58,474 bases of DNA from Candidatus Levybacteria bacterium RIFCSPLOWO2_12_FULL_41_12 (GCA_001784155.1 MFPL01000007.1:103896-162369), one strand, 5' to 3'. Shown: positions 1-9,512, counted from the stretch's first letter. Program-made: numbers and translations. Notes: a model not told the origin generated them from the letters alone.

Positions 1-273
1 GTTTCAAGATATCTTTCGATTCTGGAAGCACTTGCCGCAAAACGCTTAGCGTTCGCGTTGTATGACAATCCAATAAAGGAGGATTACCTAAGAATGTCAC
101 CATTCTCAGGTTATATTGTCATAGAAAATTCTCCTAAAAAGTTAGCTGAGAGAGTTGATTACTATCTTAGAAACCGACAAGCAGAAGAAGAGTTAATCGA
201 GAAGGGATTTAGTTGGGTAACTAATCAAACATGGGAGAACGTAGTGGGTGCTTATCTACGTCTTTGGAGATAA
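1..273 (+). CDS. Glycosyltransferase, C-terminal fragment (cut by window start)
   Basis: The reading frame is open from base 1 to the TAA at 271-273, so this is the 3' end of a gene that begins before the window. The visible part starts SRYLSILEALAAKRLAFAL and continues with a helix-rich tail (KKLAERVDYYLRN). This resembles the end of the nucleotide-sugar binding domain of GT-B enzymes (GT1/GT4), where an EALA motif precedes the final helices. An internal TTG at 58 could be mistaken for a start, but the frame is coding upstream of it. The next gene begins 5 bases downstream, so the two are probably co-transcribed. Donor and acceptor cannot be judged from the fragment. Confidence 0.6.
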   Translation, partial: VSRYLSILEALAAKRLAFALYDNPIKEDYLRMSPFSGYIVIENSPKKLAERVDYYLRNRQAEEELIEKGFSWVTNQTWENVVGAYLRLWR

Positions 274-278
274 CTAAA

Positions 279-1175
279 ATGCAGATTATTAAATGTGCTA
301 TTTGCGGTAATAACAGTAAAGCAAAAACTTTGTATAAAGATAATTATGAATTCTCAAAAATAGATAGGAAATCATTTTCGGCAAGAAGAATGCCTGACGG
401 GACCCACTACAGATTTTTAAAGTGTTGCGAATGTGGATTAATATTTTCCAGTCCTATTATAGATGCTTTGAAGATAAAGAAATTTTATGAGGATAGCGAT
501 TTCAATTATCAAACCGAGTCAGAATACCTGCGAAAGGTATATTACAAGTATTTTAAAAAATTTATTAATGCAAAAAATAAAAATGTAAAAATACTGGAAA
601 TTGGTTGTGCGAACGGGTTTTTCTTAGATGAGCTTTATAAAAATGGGTACAAAAATGTAAATGGGGTCGAGCCGGGAGAGGGTTCTGTGAACAGAGCTGC
701 AGAAAATATAAGAAAGGAAATAAAGATAAATATATTCGATAGAAAATTATTCAATAAAAATACGTTCGACATAATACTTTGCTTTCATACCCTAGATCAT
801 GTCGTAGACCCGAATTTATTTTTAAAAGATGTAAATTTATTGCTAAAGAAAAAAGGGAAAGTATTATTTGTAGTTCATGATACAGACGCACTATCAGCTA
901 AATTGTTTGGGCAGAAATCTCCAATCTTTGACATTGAACATATTTTTCTTTTTAACAAAAATACTTTAGAAAATATATTCAAAAAAAACAAATTTGATAA
1001 AGCGATGGCGTTCACTATAGTCAATGAGTATCAATTATCTTATTGGGTAAAGCTTTTCCCCATGCCCTCGATAATTAAAAGGTTATTATTAAGGTCTCTT
1101 GCTATATCAAGAATTGGAAATCTTTCTGTTTCTCTTCCTGCGGGAAATATTGGCGTAGTTGCTCAAAAGCAGTAA
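279..1175 (+). CDS. SAM-dependent methyltransferase with N-terminal zinc-binding motif
   Basis: Predicted 298-aa class I methyltransferase. The N terminus has two Cys pairs (CAICG and, about 45 residues later, CCECG), as in the zinc-binding domain of sugar C-methyltransferase-like proteins. A SAM-binding motif I (ILEIGCANGFFLDEL) follows, and DIILCFHTLDHVVDP matches the later motif of the fold. The start was set at ATG 279. An upstream ATG at 231 lies within the preceding glycosyltransferase frame and adds a non-conserved tail. Its place in a glycosyltransferase cluster suggests methylation of a sugar or glycan, which is inferred. The 3' end overlaps the convergent gene by 69 bases. Confidence 0.75.
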   Translation: MQIIKCAICGNNSKAKTLYKDNYEFSKIDRKSFSARRMPDGTHYRFLKCCECGLIFSSPIIDALKIKKFYEDSDFNYQTESEYLRKVYYKYFKKFINAKNKNVKILEIGCANGFFLDELYKNGYKNVNGVEPGEGSVNRAAENIRKEIKINIFDRKLFNKNTFDIILCFHTLDHVVDPNLFLKDVNLLLKKKGKVLFVVHDTDALSAKLFGQKSPIFDIEHIFLFNKNTLENIFKKNKFDKAMAFTIVNEYQLSYWVKLFPMPSIIKRLLLRSLAISRIGNLSVSLPAGNIGVVAQKQ

Positions 1176-2960
1176 CTTGCCATTTCTTGGCTTAAATAAA
1201 ACGATACCTAGGCTTATGAAACCTCCCAAGCTAATTATCCTTGAGGCTCTTCTGTCTGTAGTCTCTTCAAAAGACAGGACAACTTTGTGGTTCCCTCTTT
1301 CCAACTTGAAGGTTATAACTCCGGGGTATTTTCTGTCATCGAAATCGAATTTATAAAAATTATTATTTATTCTTAGTTTCCATCCCGGAAAAAATAAAGT
1401 ATTTTCCTTAATTACTGCCGCTTCATTCGTTTTTATGAGGTAAGTGTGATTCACGGATGTTCTCTGAAGTAATTTTATTTCTGCAGTTCCAGATAGCACT
1501 TCAATATGTTTTCCGTTATTGTCCCTAAGAAAAACAGAGCCCGGGTTGGCCCATATGGGTGAACTTGGTTCCAGATAGGTACCAACGTCCGGCTTTCTTG
1601 CAAATTCTTGTGCTAGGTACTGATCGTTTATTTCAGAGACAGACCTTCGATTGCCCCAGTTTAACATAGTGTATCCAATCGTTAATATTACTAGAATCAT
1701 AAAGAAGAGTCTGCTTTTATAGTAAGTAACAACAATTCCCGCAAGAACAGATGTGAATAATGACATGAAAACTAACAGTCGGTAAGAAAACTGGAAATAT
1801 TTTAAAAGTGGTAAGTTTTCCCATAGAACTTTAGACGTTGGAAGTATAAGTAAAAATAAAAACAAGGATCCCATAGAAAAAAATAAAAGCATGTATTTTG
1901 TTGTCCTTTTGGTGTGTTTAAACAATAGGTAGGTAGAAAGAGCGAATATTAATAGCTGAGTGTATCCAATTATGTAAGAAAGTTCTCCATAATGGCCTTG
2001 AAATAAAAATCCATAACGCCAGGGACTAAAAATTAATTCTTTAAAAGTTGGGAATATTACGACAGATGAGGAGATGCTTGCTTGAGTAAAATTTGATTCA
2101 TAAAGAATTGGAAACCAATAAAAGGCCGATACCAAAAGTCCCATAAAAATTGAGAATAAGAAGTAAAAAACTCCCTTGGTGTTCTTAGGTTTTACAATTT
2201 TGTATTGAATCAAACCGTAAAGCAATAATATGATGGTAAACCCTAAAGATATAATTTGATGGGTCATAATGAGAAGGGCGAGCAAAATCGATTCAGTAAC
2301 GATATATCCAGGTGATGGATTTTTAATGATTTTTTTTGCAAAATATAAACACGCTGGAAGAAATGCGAACGATATGCTTTCAGCTACGCTAACTCGGAAA
2401 TGCATATCTATTAAGTGATATGGAGCAAATAAATAAAAAACAGCTGATATAAATCCTGCTTTAGGACCAAAAGATTCTTTTACCCATTTATACATGAAAA
2501 GTCCGGAAGCGACATAGGATAACGCAAGCAGAATTTTAATTGATAAGATAAAAGAAAAACCTATCTTATGCAGAACAGATGCTAAAAAATAAGGCAATAA
2601 ATAGGTAAATAGGAAATGAGGATCTCCATATCCGGCATTGAATTCCGGGGTCCAAACCGGTCGAATGTGCTCTTCAAAAAGAATTTTAAAATAAGACATT
2701 GATCTCATTGCATGAAGAGAAAGATCTCCGCTTTCGTAACTACCTTTTCTAAGCAGGCTTATTAGGGGAAGAAGGGATAAGAGAAATATCATCAGGGGAT
2801 AGGGTGGAGTTTTTTTTGGGTATATATACTTGTAAAACAGAAAAGCAAATAGAAGAATGAAGGACGCAGCTATGTTTATAACGACCATTCTATATGGGTC
2901 AAGCATGCTGATATAATATAAAGACGAATATAAAAGGGCAAGCATGAGAATATCATTCAT
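1107..2960 (-). CDS. Polytopic membrane protein of the PTPS-related / GT39-like type
   Basis: About 617 aa with some twelve hydrophobic segments followed by a soluble C-terminal domain of about 150 residues. An early extracytoplasmic loop carries acidic residues (ESGDLSLHAMRSM), and FNAGYGDPHFLFTYLLPYF resembles the first loop of membrane proteins called 6-pyruvoyl-tetrahydropterin-synthase-related, which are distant relatives of GT-C glycosyltransferases. It is the only minus-strand gene in the cluster. The start is uncertain: ATG 2960 was chosen, but TTG 2975 and ATG 2945 are also possible. ATG 2945 would overlap the plus-strand start at 2944. A role in surface-glycan assembly is inferred from context. 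Confidence 0.6.
   Translation of the reverse strand: MNDILMLALLYSSLYYISMLDPYRMVVINIAASFILLFAFLFYKYIYPKKTPPYPLMIFLLSLLPLISLLRKGSYESGDLSLHAMRSMSYFKILFEEHIRPVWTPEFNAGYGDPHFLFTYLLPYFLASVLHKIGFSFILSIKILLALSYVASGLFMYKWVKESFGPKAGFISAVFYLFAPYHLIDMHFRVSVAESISFAFLPACLYFAKKIIKNPSPGYIVTESILLALLIMTHQIISLGFTIILLLYGLIQYKIVKPKNTKGVFYFLFSIFMGLLVSAFYWFPILYESNFTQASISSSVVIFPTFKELIFSPWRYGFLFQGHYGELSYIIGYTQLLIFALSTYLLFKHTKRTTKYMLLFFSMGSLFLFLLILPTSKVLWENLPLLKYFQFSYRLLVFMSLFTSVLAGIVVTYYKSRLFFMILVILTIGYTMLNWGNRRSVSEINDQYLAQEFARKPDVGTYLEPSSPIWANPGSVFLRDNNGKHIEVLSGTAEIKLLQRTSVNHTYLIKTNEAAVIKENTLFFPGWKLRINNNFYKFDFDDRKYPGVITFKLERGNHKVVLSFEETTDRRASRIISLGGFISLGIVLFKPRNGKLLLLSNYANISRRKRNRKISNS
2912..2934 (+). promoter_or_regulatory. 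Candidate -10 boxes upstream of the GT2 gene
   Basis: Two -10-like hexamers precede the ATG at 2944: TATAAT at 2912-2917 and TATAAA at 2929-2934, the latter 9 bases before the ATG. Neither has a convincing -35. Both lie inside the divergent gene on the minus strand. Confidence 0.35.
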
Positions 2961-3885
2961 TACCACGGTGCTCAACGAGGAAAATTCTATAAAACCCCTG
3001 CTGGAGTCGTTAAATTCTCAAACATTACTACCTAATGAAGCGATTATTGTGGATGGAGGATCAACGGACGATACTTTGTCCGTAATTTCCAATTTCAAAT
3101 CTTCAATATCCAATAAAAAAATAAAAGTTCGAGTGTTAGCTAAAAAAGGAAATCGATCTGTTGGGAGGAATGAAGCCATTGAAAATTCAACGGGAGAAAT
3201 AATAGTTTGTACAGACGCAGGTTGTATTCTAGAAAAGAATTGGCTCAAAAATATAACTAAAGATTTTACAAATAAAGAAGTGGGTGTTGTTGCAGGTTAT
3301 TATGAAGGAAAAGCAAAAAATGTATTTGAGAAGTCCCTATTGCCTTACGTTTTAACAATGAAGGATAAAATAGATCCAAATAACTTCCTTCCTGCTACGA
3401 GATCTATGGCCATTAGAAAGAGTGCATGGACTGAAGCAGGGAGGTTTAATGAAGAATTGTCAAATAATGAAGATTATGAATTTTCTCAAAGATTAAGGAG
3501 GAAAAGGATAAGTATAGCTTTTGCTAGGGATGCAATTGTTTATTGGGAGCCCAGAAAAAACACCATAGAGGCCTTCATAATGTTCTATAGGTTTGCTTTA
3601 GGAGACGCGGAGGCAGGCATTTTAAGGCCAAAGGTGGTTTTCATATTTGTTCGCTATGCTATCGGACTCGTGATGGTTGTGTTATTTTTAAAAACAGATA
3701 TTTTTTTTAGTATAATTTTTCTAGCTTTAGGAACATTCGCATATACTGTTTGGGCGATATTAAAAAACTTTAAATATGTAAAAGAAGCAGAAGCTTTTTA
3801 CTATCTGCCATTACTTCAGCTTGTTTCTGATGCTGCAGTTCTTTTAGGTACTTCTCTCGGTTTAATAAAGAGATTGGGAAAATAA
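2944..3885 (+). CDS. Glycosyltransferase family 2
   Basis: 313 aa. The GT-A fold is clear: ISFITTVLNEENSI at the N terminus, IIVDGGSTDDT for the first nucleotide-binding Asp pair, and CTDAGC in the position of the DXD metal site. NEDYEFSQRLRRKR follows as the acceptor-side ED motif. The C-terminal 90 residues contain two hydrophobic segments, so the enzyme is probably membrane-attached. It likely transfers an activated sugar to a lipid-linked glycan; the specific sugar cannot be read. It starts exactly where the divergent gene may start (CATG palindrome at 2943-2946) and sits 24 bases before the flippase gene. Confidence 0.85.
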   Translation: MRISFITTVLNEENSIKPLLESLNSQTLLPNEAIIVDGGSTDDTLSVISNFKSSISNKKIKVRVLAKKGNRSVGRNEAIENSTGEIIVCTDAGCILEKNWLKNITKDFTNKEVGVVAGYYEGKAKNVFEKSLLPYVLTMKDKIDPNNFLPATRSMAIRKSAWTEAGRFNEELSNNEDYEFSQRLRRKRISIAFARDAIVYWEPRKNTIEAFIMFYRFALGDAEAGILRPKVVFIFVRYAIGLVMVVLFLKTDIFFSIIFLALGTFAYTVWAILKNFKYVKEAEAFYYLPLLQLVSDAAVLLGTSLGLIKRLGK

Positions 3886-3903
3886 CTTCCGTTTAGCTAT
3901 AAT
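3874..3903 (+). promoter_or_regulatory. Promoter of the flippase gene, leaderless geometry
   Basis: TTGGGA (3874-3879), an 18-bp spacer and TATAAT (3898-3903). Only 6 bases separate the -10 from ATG 3910, so the transcript should begin at or next to the start codon. No Shine-Dalgarno sequence can fit. Confidence 0.6.
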
Positions 3904-3909
3904 TCATGC

Positions 3910-5133
3910 ATGGGCTACAGAACTGATGTTTTTAAAGGAATCTCCTGGATGGGACTCCTGAGGGGATCTACTCGAGCTATCACATTTGTAAGGCTTGCTA
4001 TTCTTGCCCGTATCCTAACGCCTGCACAATTTGGAGTATTTGGAATAGCAAGTCTTATGCTCTCATTCCTGGAGATAATAACCGAAACGGGAATTAATAT
4101 ATTTCTCATTCAAGAAAAACGAGACATAAAGGAATATATAAATTCAGCATGGATGGTCTCAATCTTGAGGGGGATTCTTATTTCAATACTCTTATTCGGA
4201 TTAGCTCCTTTTATCGTAGATTTCTTTAATTCTCCCGAGTCAGAGCGAGTAATATATATTATTGCGTTTGTTCCTTTGATAAGAGGCTTTATAAACCCGT
4301 CCATTATTTATATACAAAAGGAGATACAGTTCCATAAAGAATTTTATTTAAGATTTATCCTTTTTGCAGTGGATGCCTCAGTTGCAGTATTCGTAGCTTT
4401 TGTAACACGAAGCGCAGAAAGTTTTGCATACGGGCTTATAGCATCCGCTTTTTTAGAAGTAATTTTATCTTTCGCATTCTTTAAGCCTCGTCCCAAGCTA
4501 TTCTTCGAATTAGATAAAATGAAATACATAGTAAGCAGGGGTTGGTGGGTAACTCTTACAGGGATGTTCGCATATTTGTCTGATAACGGAGACAATCTCG
4601 CAGTTGGAAAAATTATGGGATCAAGCTCGCTAGGGTTATATCAAGTGGCATACAAGCTATCAACGCTTCCCATAACTGAAGTTACAGACGTGGTAAACAA
4701 GGTCGTTTTCCCCGTGTACTCAAAGTTCTCCGATGATAGAGGCCGTTTGTTACGTGCTTTCTCGAAGGTAACACTGTTATCTTCATTGGTAGCCTCAGCT
4801 GTTGGTATTTTTATATTTGTTTTTGCAGAAAATATAACTTTAATTATTCTAGGCAAAGAATGGTTAGGTGCAGTGCCGGCCATTAGAATTCTTAGCTTTT
4901 ACGGTATACTTCGTACTGTTTTTGGGAATTTTGCTCCTCTTTTTCTGTCTCTCGGTAGACAAGACTACGTAGCCAAGATGACGCTCTTCAGGGTTGCAGC
5001 GCTTGCACTTACAATAGTTCCTCTTACCACCGCTTATGGTTTGGCGGGAGCCGGACTTTCTGCCTTAATCTCAATTGCAGTCGAAATGCCTATAGCCCTA
5101 TTTCTATTCCGTAGATTATTTAGAAAACAATGA
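3910..5133 (+). CDS. Polysaccharide flippase, Wzx/WzxC-like
   Basis: 407 aa, about twelve transmembrane segments and short loops, typical of the polysaccharide transporter (MOP superfamily) fold. Family-like features include an N terminus with GISWMGLLRGSTRAITFVRL and LARILTPAQFGVFGIASL, and a mid-protein SRGWWVTLTGMFAYLSDNGD segment characteristic of WzxC-like proteins. It would move lipid-linked oligosaccharide from the cytoplasmic to the outer leaflet. The start at ATG 3910 is supported by the -10 box 6 bases upstream. Its TGA stop overlaps the next ATG (ATGA at 5130-5133), which suggests translational coupling to the following glycosyltransferase. Confidence 0.85.
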   Translation: MGYRTDVFKGISWMGLLRGSTRAITFVRLAILARILTPAQFGVFGIASLMLSFLEIITETGINIFLIQEKRDIKEYINSAWMVSILRGILISILLFGLAPFIVDFFNSPESERVIYIIAFVPLIRGFINPSIIYIQKEIQFHKEFYLRFILFAVDASVAVFVAFVTRSAESFAYGLIASAFLEVILSFAFFKPRPKLFFELDKMKYIVSRGWWVTLTGMFAYLSDNGDNLAVGKIMGSSSLGLYQVAYKLSTLPITEVTDVVNKVVFPVYSKFSDDRGRLLRAFSKVTLLSSLVASAVGIFIFVFAENITLIILGKEWLGAVPAIRILSFYGILRTVFGNFAPLFLSLGRQDYVAKMTLFRVAALALTIVPLTTAYGLAGAGLSALISIAVEMPIALFLFRRLFRKQ

Positions 5134-6227
5134 ACGTAGCTTTTTTTCACGAACTTCACTTTGGAGGAGCAAGGCGTGTTGTGGTTGAATACGGCAAAGT
5201 TTTTTCAAAATATCACAAGATTGACCTGTATTACGTAGATAGGCAGAATGAAAAAGATTTGGAAAAGATTTTTAAAGAACACAGTTTCTACCCGTTCTTA
5301 TATAAACAATACGATGGGGGAAATTTTCCACTCAAAATTTATAAAGACTTAGTAGAACCGATAAGGCTTTATTTTCTACACAAAAAAATTGCGAGAGATA
5401 TAGATAAAATGAAGTACGATTTTGTCTTCGTACATCCTTCTCAGTTTACCCACGCCCCTTTCATACTGAGGTTTCTTAAGACCCCAACGGTTTATTTTTG
5501 TCACGAGCCGTTAAGAATTGCTCACGATCCCACTCTTATTTTTTCCCGAAAAGGTAGTTTGAAAAACATTTACGAGGGTTTTGTAAGAATAGTAAAAAGG
5601 GAGATAGACTCCTCCAATATAAAGCATGCAAAACTTGTTCTTGCCAATTCTAACTACACAAAATCAAACATACGTAGGGCTTATGGAAAAAATTCTACGA
5701 AATGTTATTTAGGAGTAGATTCGGATGTATTTAAGCCAATCAATGTTAGGAAAAAATACGATGTAATCTTTGTTGGTAAAGACGTGTGGATTGAAGGATA
5801 CGACACATTTTTAAAAATAATAAAGCTGTTTAAAAACAAATTAAAGGTATATGTGGTTAAGCCAGAAAAGGGGAACTTTATAACAGACAAAGAACTGGTA
5901 AGAAAATATAGCAGTGCAAAGGTTGTGGCTGTATTAGGACGATTCGATCCTTTCAGTATGGTTCCATGGGAAGGAATGGCTACTGGAGCAGTGCCTGTAG
6001 TTGTAAAAGAAGGAGGTCCGATAGAAGCTGTTAGGGATGGCGTTACGGGGTATTTAGTAGAGAGAGATGCTAAGAAAATGAAATCGGCAATCGAAAAACT
6101 TCTAAAAGATAGGGAGCTGAGAGGGAGAATAGCAAAGAAAGGTAGGGAAGAAGTTTTGTCTACGTGGAACTGGGAAAGAAGCTCTGAAAGAGTGCTGGAC
6201 ATAGTAAAAAAGAAACTATTGAAATGA
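5130..6227 (+). CDS. Glycosyltransferase family 4
   Basis: 365 aa GT-B enzyme. The N-terminal acceptor domain begins NVAFFHELHFGGARRVV with the Gly-rich loop. The C-terminal donor domain has VPWEGMATGAVPVVV followed by EGGPIEAVRDGVTGYLV, the E-x7-E-like signature of GT4. There are no membrane segments. Both ends overlap neighbours by four bases (ATGA at 5130 and 6224), placing it in a coupled flippase-GT-GT series. Substrate is unknown. Confidence 0.85.
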   Translation: MNVAFFHELHFGGARRVVVEYGKVFSKYHKIDLYYVDRQNEKDLEKIFKEHSFYPFLYKQYDGGNFPLKIYKDLVEPIRLYFLHKKIARDIDKMKYDFVFVHPSQFTHAPFILRFLKTPTVYFCHEPLRIAHDPTLIFSRKGSLKNIYEGFVRIVKREIDSSNIKHAKLVLANSNYTKSNIRRAYGKNSTKCYLGVDSDVFKPINVRKKYDVIFVGKDVWIEGYDTFLKIIKLFKNKLKVYVVKPEKGNFITDKELVRKYSSAKVVAVLGRFDPFSMVPWEGMATGAVPVVVKEGGPIEAVRDGVTGYLVERDAKKMKSAIEKLLKDRELRGRIAKKGREEVLSTWNWERSSERVLDIVKKKLLK

Positions 6228-7366
6228 AAATGAATATTGCCGTTATTATGCAGTCACCTGACTTAGGGGGTGCTGAGAAATTTATGATCACACTTATGTC
6301 TCGATTTAGAAGAGCAGGGTGTAATACTGTTGTTGCGAGCAATAGGGGGAAATTTTTTGAGCAGGTATCTAAAGAAAGATTTAAGACAATTGCTCTCCCT
6401 TTTATTTTAGATATCATCGGAAATAAAAGAGGACTTTTTAAATCAATTTTACTTTTACCATTCGCAATTGTCTTTTATTCACACCTGCTCTGGAATTTAA
6501 GAAAGCAAAAAACCGACTTAATACTCATGAGTGGATTTTCTGAGAAACTTTTGATAACTTTTCTTACAGTTTTTTTCAGAATTCCAGTTTTTTGGATAGA
6601 GTATGGTGCGCTTAAGACAATTTTTATAAGAAACTTCTATATTCCCTGGATCCTTTATCAGTCTCTACTCGGTATTCCGAAAAAAATTATTGTTCCGAGC
6701 GATTTCACAAAAAATGATCTTAAAAAAAATCTCCGGATAGCTGAATCCAAGATTTTACTAGTTCCGTGTGGAATCGAGATAAGACTAGATAAAAAAATAA
6801 AAATTCCGGAAAAGCTTGAAAAAAAGCTCATAATTGGTTCTGTCTCACGCTTGACTTATGAAAAAGGACAGGATTATTTGATCAAAGCAGTGCCTCTTGT
6901 TTTAGAAAAAATTCCTAACGCCTATTTTATCATTGTCGGAGACGGACCTGATAGAATCCGTTATCGAAGCTTAATAAATGAATTGGGAATACACAAAAAC
7001 GTAAGAATGACAGGCTTTGTAACGGATACAGCTAATTACTATCCATTGTTCGACTTATTTATTTTCCCAAGCGTTTGGGAACTGGAAGGATTTGGACTTG
7101 TGGTGGTTGAGGCAATGATTAACAAAATTCCTGTAATAGGAACAGATAACGGACCGATCCCTGAGATAATTGAAGATGGGACTAGCGGTTTGATAGTTCC
7201 TGCAAGGGATGAAAAAGCTTTGGCGCGTGCGATAATAAGACTGGGTCAGGACGCTTCTTTAAGGTCTAAAATGGGAAAAGCAGGATATGAAAAAGCAATT
7301 GAGAAATATAGCATTGTGGACGTAAGCAAAAAGTACTTAGATACTTTCAATGAAGCAGCTAAATAA
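6224..7366 (+). CDS. Glycosyltransferase family 4
   Basis: 380 aa GT-B enzyme. The N terminus has IAVIMQSPDLGGAEKFM, and the donor domain shows IGSVSRLTYEKGQDYLI, FPSVWELEGFGLVVVEAM and TDNGPIPEIIEDGTSGLIV, the canonical GT4 nucleotide-sugar site with its E-x7-E pair. A hydrophobic stretch near residues 70-130 may attach it to the membrane. The start overlaps the previous stop (ATGA), and the gene overlaps the next by 17 bases. It is a clear family call, with the sugar unknown. Confidence 0.88.
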   Translation: MKMNIAVIMQSPDLGGAEKFMITLMSRFRRAGCNTVVASNRGKFFEQVSKERFKTIALPFILDIIGNKRGLFKSILLLPFAIVFYSHLLWNLRKQKTDLILMSGFSEKLLITFLTVFFRIPVFWIEYGALKTIFIRNFYIPWILYQSLLGIPKKIIVPSDFTKNDLKKNLRIAESKILLVPCGIEIRLDKKIKIPEKLEKKLIIGSVSRLTYEKGQDYLIKAVPLVLEKIPNAYFIIVGDGPDRIRYRSLINELGIHKNVRMTGFVTDTANYYPLFDLFIFPSVWELEGFGLVVVEAMINKIPVIGTDNGPIPEIIEDGTSGLIVPARDEKALARAIIRLGQDASLRSKMGKAGYEKAIEKYSIVDVSKKYLDTFNEAAK

Positions 7367-8756
7367 ACACAAAATTCTTTTAATATTCATTCTTTTGATA
7401 GGCGCTTTTCTAAGGCTTTATAAACTACCACAGTTAATGCCGTTCATTGCAGATCAAGGCTGGTTTTATATCTCAGCCAGAGATATGCTCATGGGAGGTG
7501 GAATACCGCTTGTAGGTATCACATCAAGCCACACGTGGCTTCATCAAGGAGCAATGTGGACATATATATTGGCCGTAATACTTAAGCTGTTTAACTATAA
7601 TCCTGTGGCTCCGGCTGTGTTCACAGCGCTCCTGGGGGTTATAACGGTTTTTGTAGTATATAAACTGGGAAAAGAACTTTTTTCAGAAAGAGTAGGATTA
7701 ATTTCTGCGTTTTTATTTGCTACGGCTCCAATTATAATAGCCGATGCAAGAATGGCATACCATACAAGCTCTATACCCTTAATTACTGCGCTCTTGATCC
7801 TTTCCGTATATAGATGGTTAGGTGGTAAAATTTTGTATTTCCCGCTATCTTTATTTTTGATTGCCCTTCTTTATAATTTTGAAATTGCTACATTTCCGTT
7901 AAGCGCAACGGTTTTTCTGATAACTCTATTCGGTTTGATAAAAAAGAAAAAGTGGATGATGCAGGCTATTAACAGGAAGGTGATCTCGGTATCGGTGCTT
8001 GGATTGATTATACCCATGATTCCAATGCTAATTTACGATTTAGGACACGGATTCCCTCAGACCTTGAAATTTACAGTGTGGGTATTTTACCGTATTGCAG
8101 TTTTCCTGGGATATCCTCCGCTCAACCCCAACTCGGCTGGAGAAACATGGACAACTTTTGGAACTTATACCCTTATTTTAATAAAAAAATTAATATTTCT
8201 ACCTAGCCTAGAGCTATCTATGCTCATTCTTACTCTTAGCTTTATTTTCCTCGGCGCTTTAGTTTATCATAATTTCAAAAGAAAGGAGATCAATTTAAGC
8301 CATTCGTTGATTCTCGTATTCTTTTTTATTCCAGCGCTTGCTTATATAGCTGCAAAAACAAATTCATCTGCCTATATACTCATTTTTTATCCCCAGGTAA
8401 TAATTGTGATTGCATTGTTATTTAATAAATTTTTTGAAAAGAAAGCTCTTTACTTATCCTCCTGTGTCTTGCTTATTGCTTTTGGGTTTGTTAACGCCTA
8501 CACAACAATTAGGGGTAATTTTTTGACAGGTCCTCCCTTTACGAAAAGAGTTGAAGCAGCCCGTTTTATTATCAAGGAAGCCAACGGACGTCCATATAAT
8601 ATTTTGGGTATTGGGGAAGGTAGCATTTATGAAAGCTTTACGATGCCTCATGAATACTTAACTTGGTATCTTGGTCACGGACCTTCCGAAAAAAAAGAAA
8701 AATTGAGGTTTTATGTTTCGGAGCATATTGATAGAATAGATGTAGAAAGAAAGTAA
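7350..8756 (+). CDS. GT39/ArnT-like integral membrane glycosyltransferase
   Basis: 468 aa with about ten to eleven membrane segments. After the first segment comes an extracytoplasmic loop with an acidic residue (FIADQGWFYISARDML), the usual position of the catalytic Asp in GT-C (GT39) enzymes that use polyprenyl-phosphate sugars. The C-terminal soluble part is short. It overlaps the upstream gene by 17 bases and ends directly against the ATG of the next gene. It probably adds a sugar on the outer face of the membrane. This is inferred from fold and context; overall identity to characterised enzymes cannot be judged here. Confidence 0.65.
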   Translation: MKQLNKHKILLIFILLIGAFLRLYKLPQLMPFIADQGWFYISARDMLMGGGIPLVGITSSHTWLHQGAMWTYILAVILKLFNYNPVAPAVFTALLGVITVFVVYKLGKELFSERVGLISAFLFATAPIIIADARMAYHTSSIPLITALLILSVYRWLGGKILYFPLSLFLIALLYNFEIATFPLSATVFLITLFGLIKKKKWMMQAINRKVISVSVLGLIIPMIPMLIYDLGHGFPQTLKFTVWVFYRIAVFLGYPPLNPNSAGETWTTFGTYTLILIKKLIFLPSLELSMLILTLSFIFLGALVYHNFKRKEINLSHSLILVFFFIPALAYIAAKTNSSAYILIFYPQVIIVIALLFNKFFEKKALYLSSCVLLIAFGFVNAYTTIRGNFLTGPPFTKRVEAARFIIKEANGRPYNILGIGEGSIYESFTMPHEYLTWYLGHGPSEKKEKLRFYVSEHIDRIDVERK

Positions 8757-9512
8757 ATGTTAACAGCAGTTATACTTACCAAAGACGAAGAAAAAAATAT
8801 AGTTGATGCTGTCGAGAGCGTTCTTTTCTGTGATGAAATTTTAATAATTGATGATTTTTCAATTGACAGAACTGAAGAAATTATTAAAAAATATTTCGGA
8901 AATTTAAGAAAACTGAAGGTAGTTAAGAGAAAACTTGAAGACGATTTTTCGGCTCAACGAAATTTTTCTTTAGAAAATGCGAAAAACGATTGGGTACTGT
9001 TTATCGACGCAGACGAAAGAGTATCGTCTATCCTAAGAAAGGAAATAATCTACAAGCTTGACGAGCTAAAAAAGGATTTAAACGGATTTTATCTGAAAAG
9101 GGAAAATTATTTGTGGGGTAGGCTTATGAAGTTTGGAGAATTTGCAGGAGAGAAGAATATAAGGCTCGCTAATAAAAAGTATGGCCGTTGGGAGGGAATG
9201 GTGCATGAGGAATGGAAGCTTTCGGGAAAAATTCAAACATTAAATAATCCAATAATTCATTATCCGCACGAATCGCTGAATGAGTATCTGAACAAGCTAA
9301 ATTTTTACACAGACATAAGAGCAAAAGAGCTTTTTCAAAAAGGTACTAGGTCGGGGGCATGGAAGATTCTTCTCTACTCTTTGGGAAAGTTTATCTACAA
9401 TTACTTCTTTAAATTAGGGCTTCTTGATGGCGTCCGGGGTCTTATTGTTTCCTGCCTAATGAGTTTCAATTCATTTTTAGTCAGGTCAAAACTGTGGAAA
9501 ATGCAAGAATAA
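8757..9512 (+). CDS. Glycosyltransferase family 2, WaaE/KdtX-like
   Basis: 251 aa. The N terminus LTAVILTKDEEKNI and the pair LIIDDFSIDRT and FIDADERV give the GT-A nucleotide and metal sites. NIRLANKKYGRWEGMVHE and IHYPHESLNEYLNKLNFYT match the pattern of LPS-core beta-glucosyltransferases of the WaaE type. The ATG directly abuts the previous TAA. The last 50 residues are moderately hydrophobic. Membership of the WaaE-like subgroup is a confident visual match; the actual acceptor in an organism that probably lacks LPS is unknown. Confidence 0.85.
   Translation: MLTAVILTKDEEKNIVDAVESVLFCDEILIIDDFSIDRTEEIIKKYFGNLRKLKVVKRKLEDDFSAQRNFSLENAKNDWVLFIDADERVSSILRKEIIYKLDELKKDLNGFYLKRENYLWGRLMKFGEFAGEKNIRLANKKYGRWEGMVHEEWKLSGKIQTLNNPIIHYPHESLNEYLNKLNFYTDIRAKELFQKGTRSGAWKILLYSLGKFIYNYFFKLGLLDGVRGLIVSCLMSFNSFLVRSKLWKMQE

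Noticed and set aside
5705-6202. 165-codon open frame on the minus strand
   Set aside because: It lies wholly antisense to a well-supported GT4 gene, has no recognisable motif and is explained by codon bias of the real gene.
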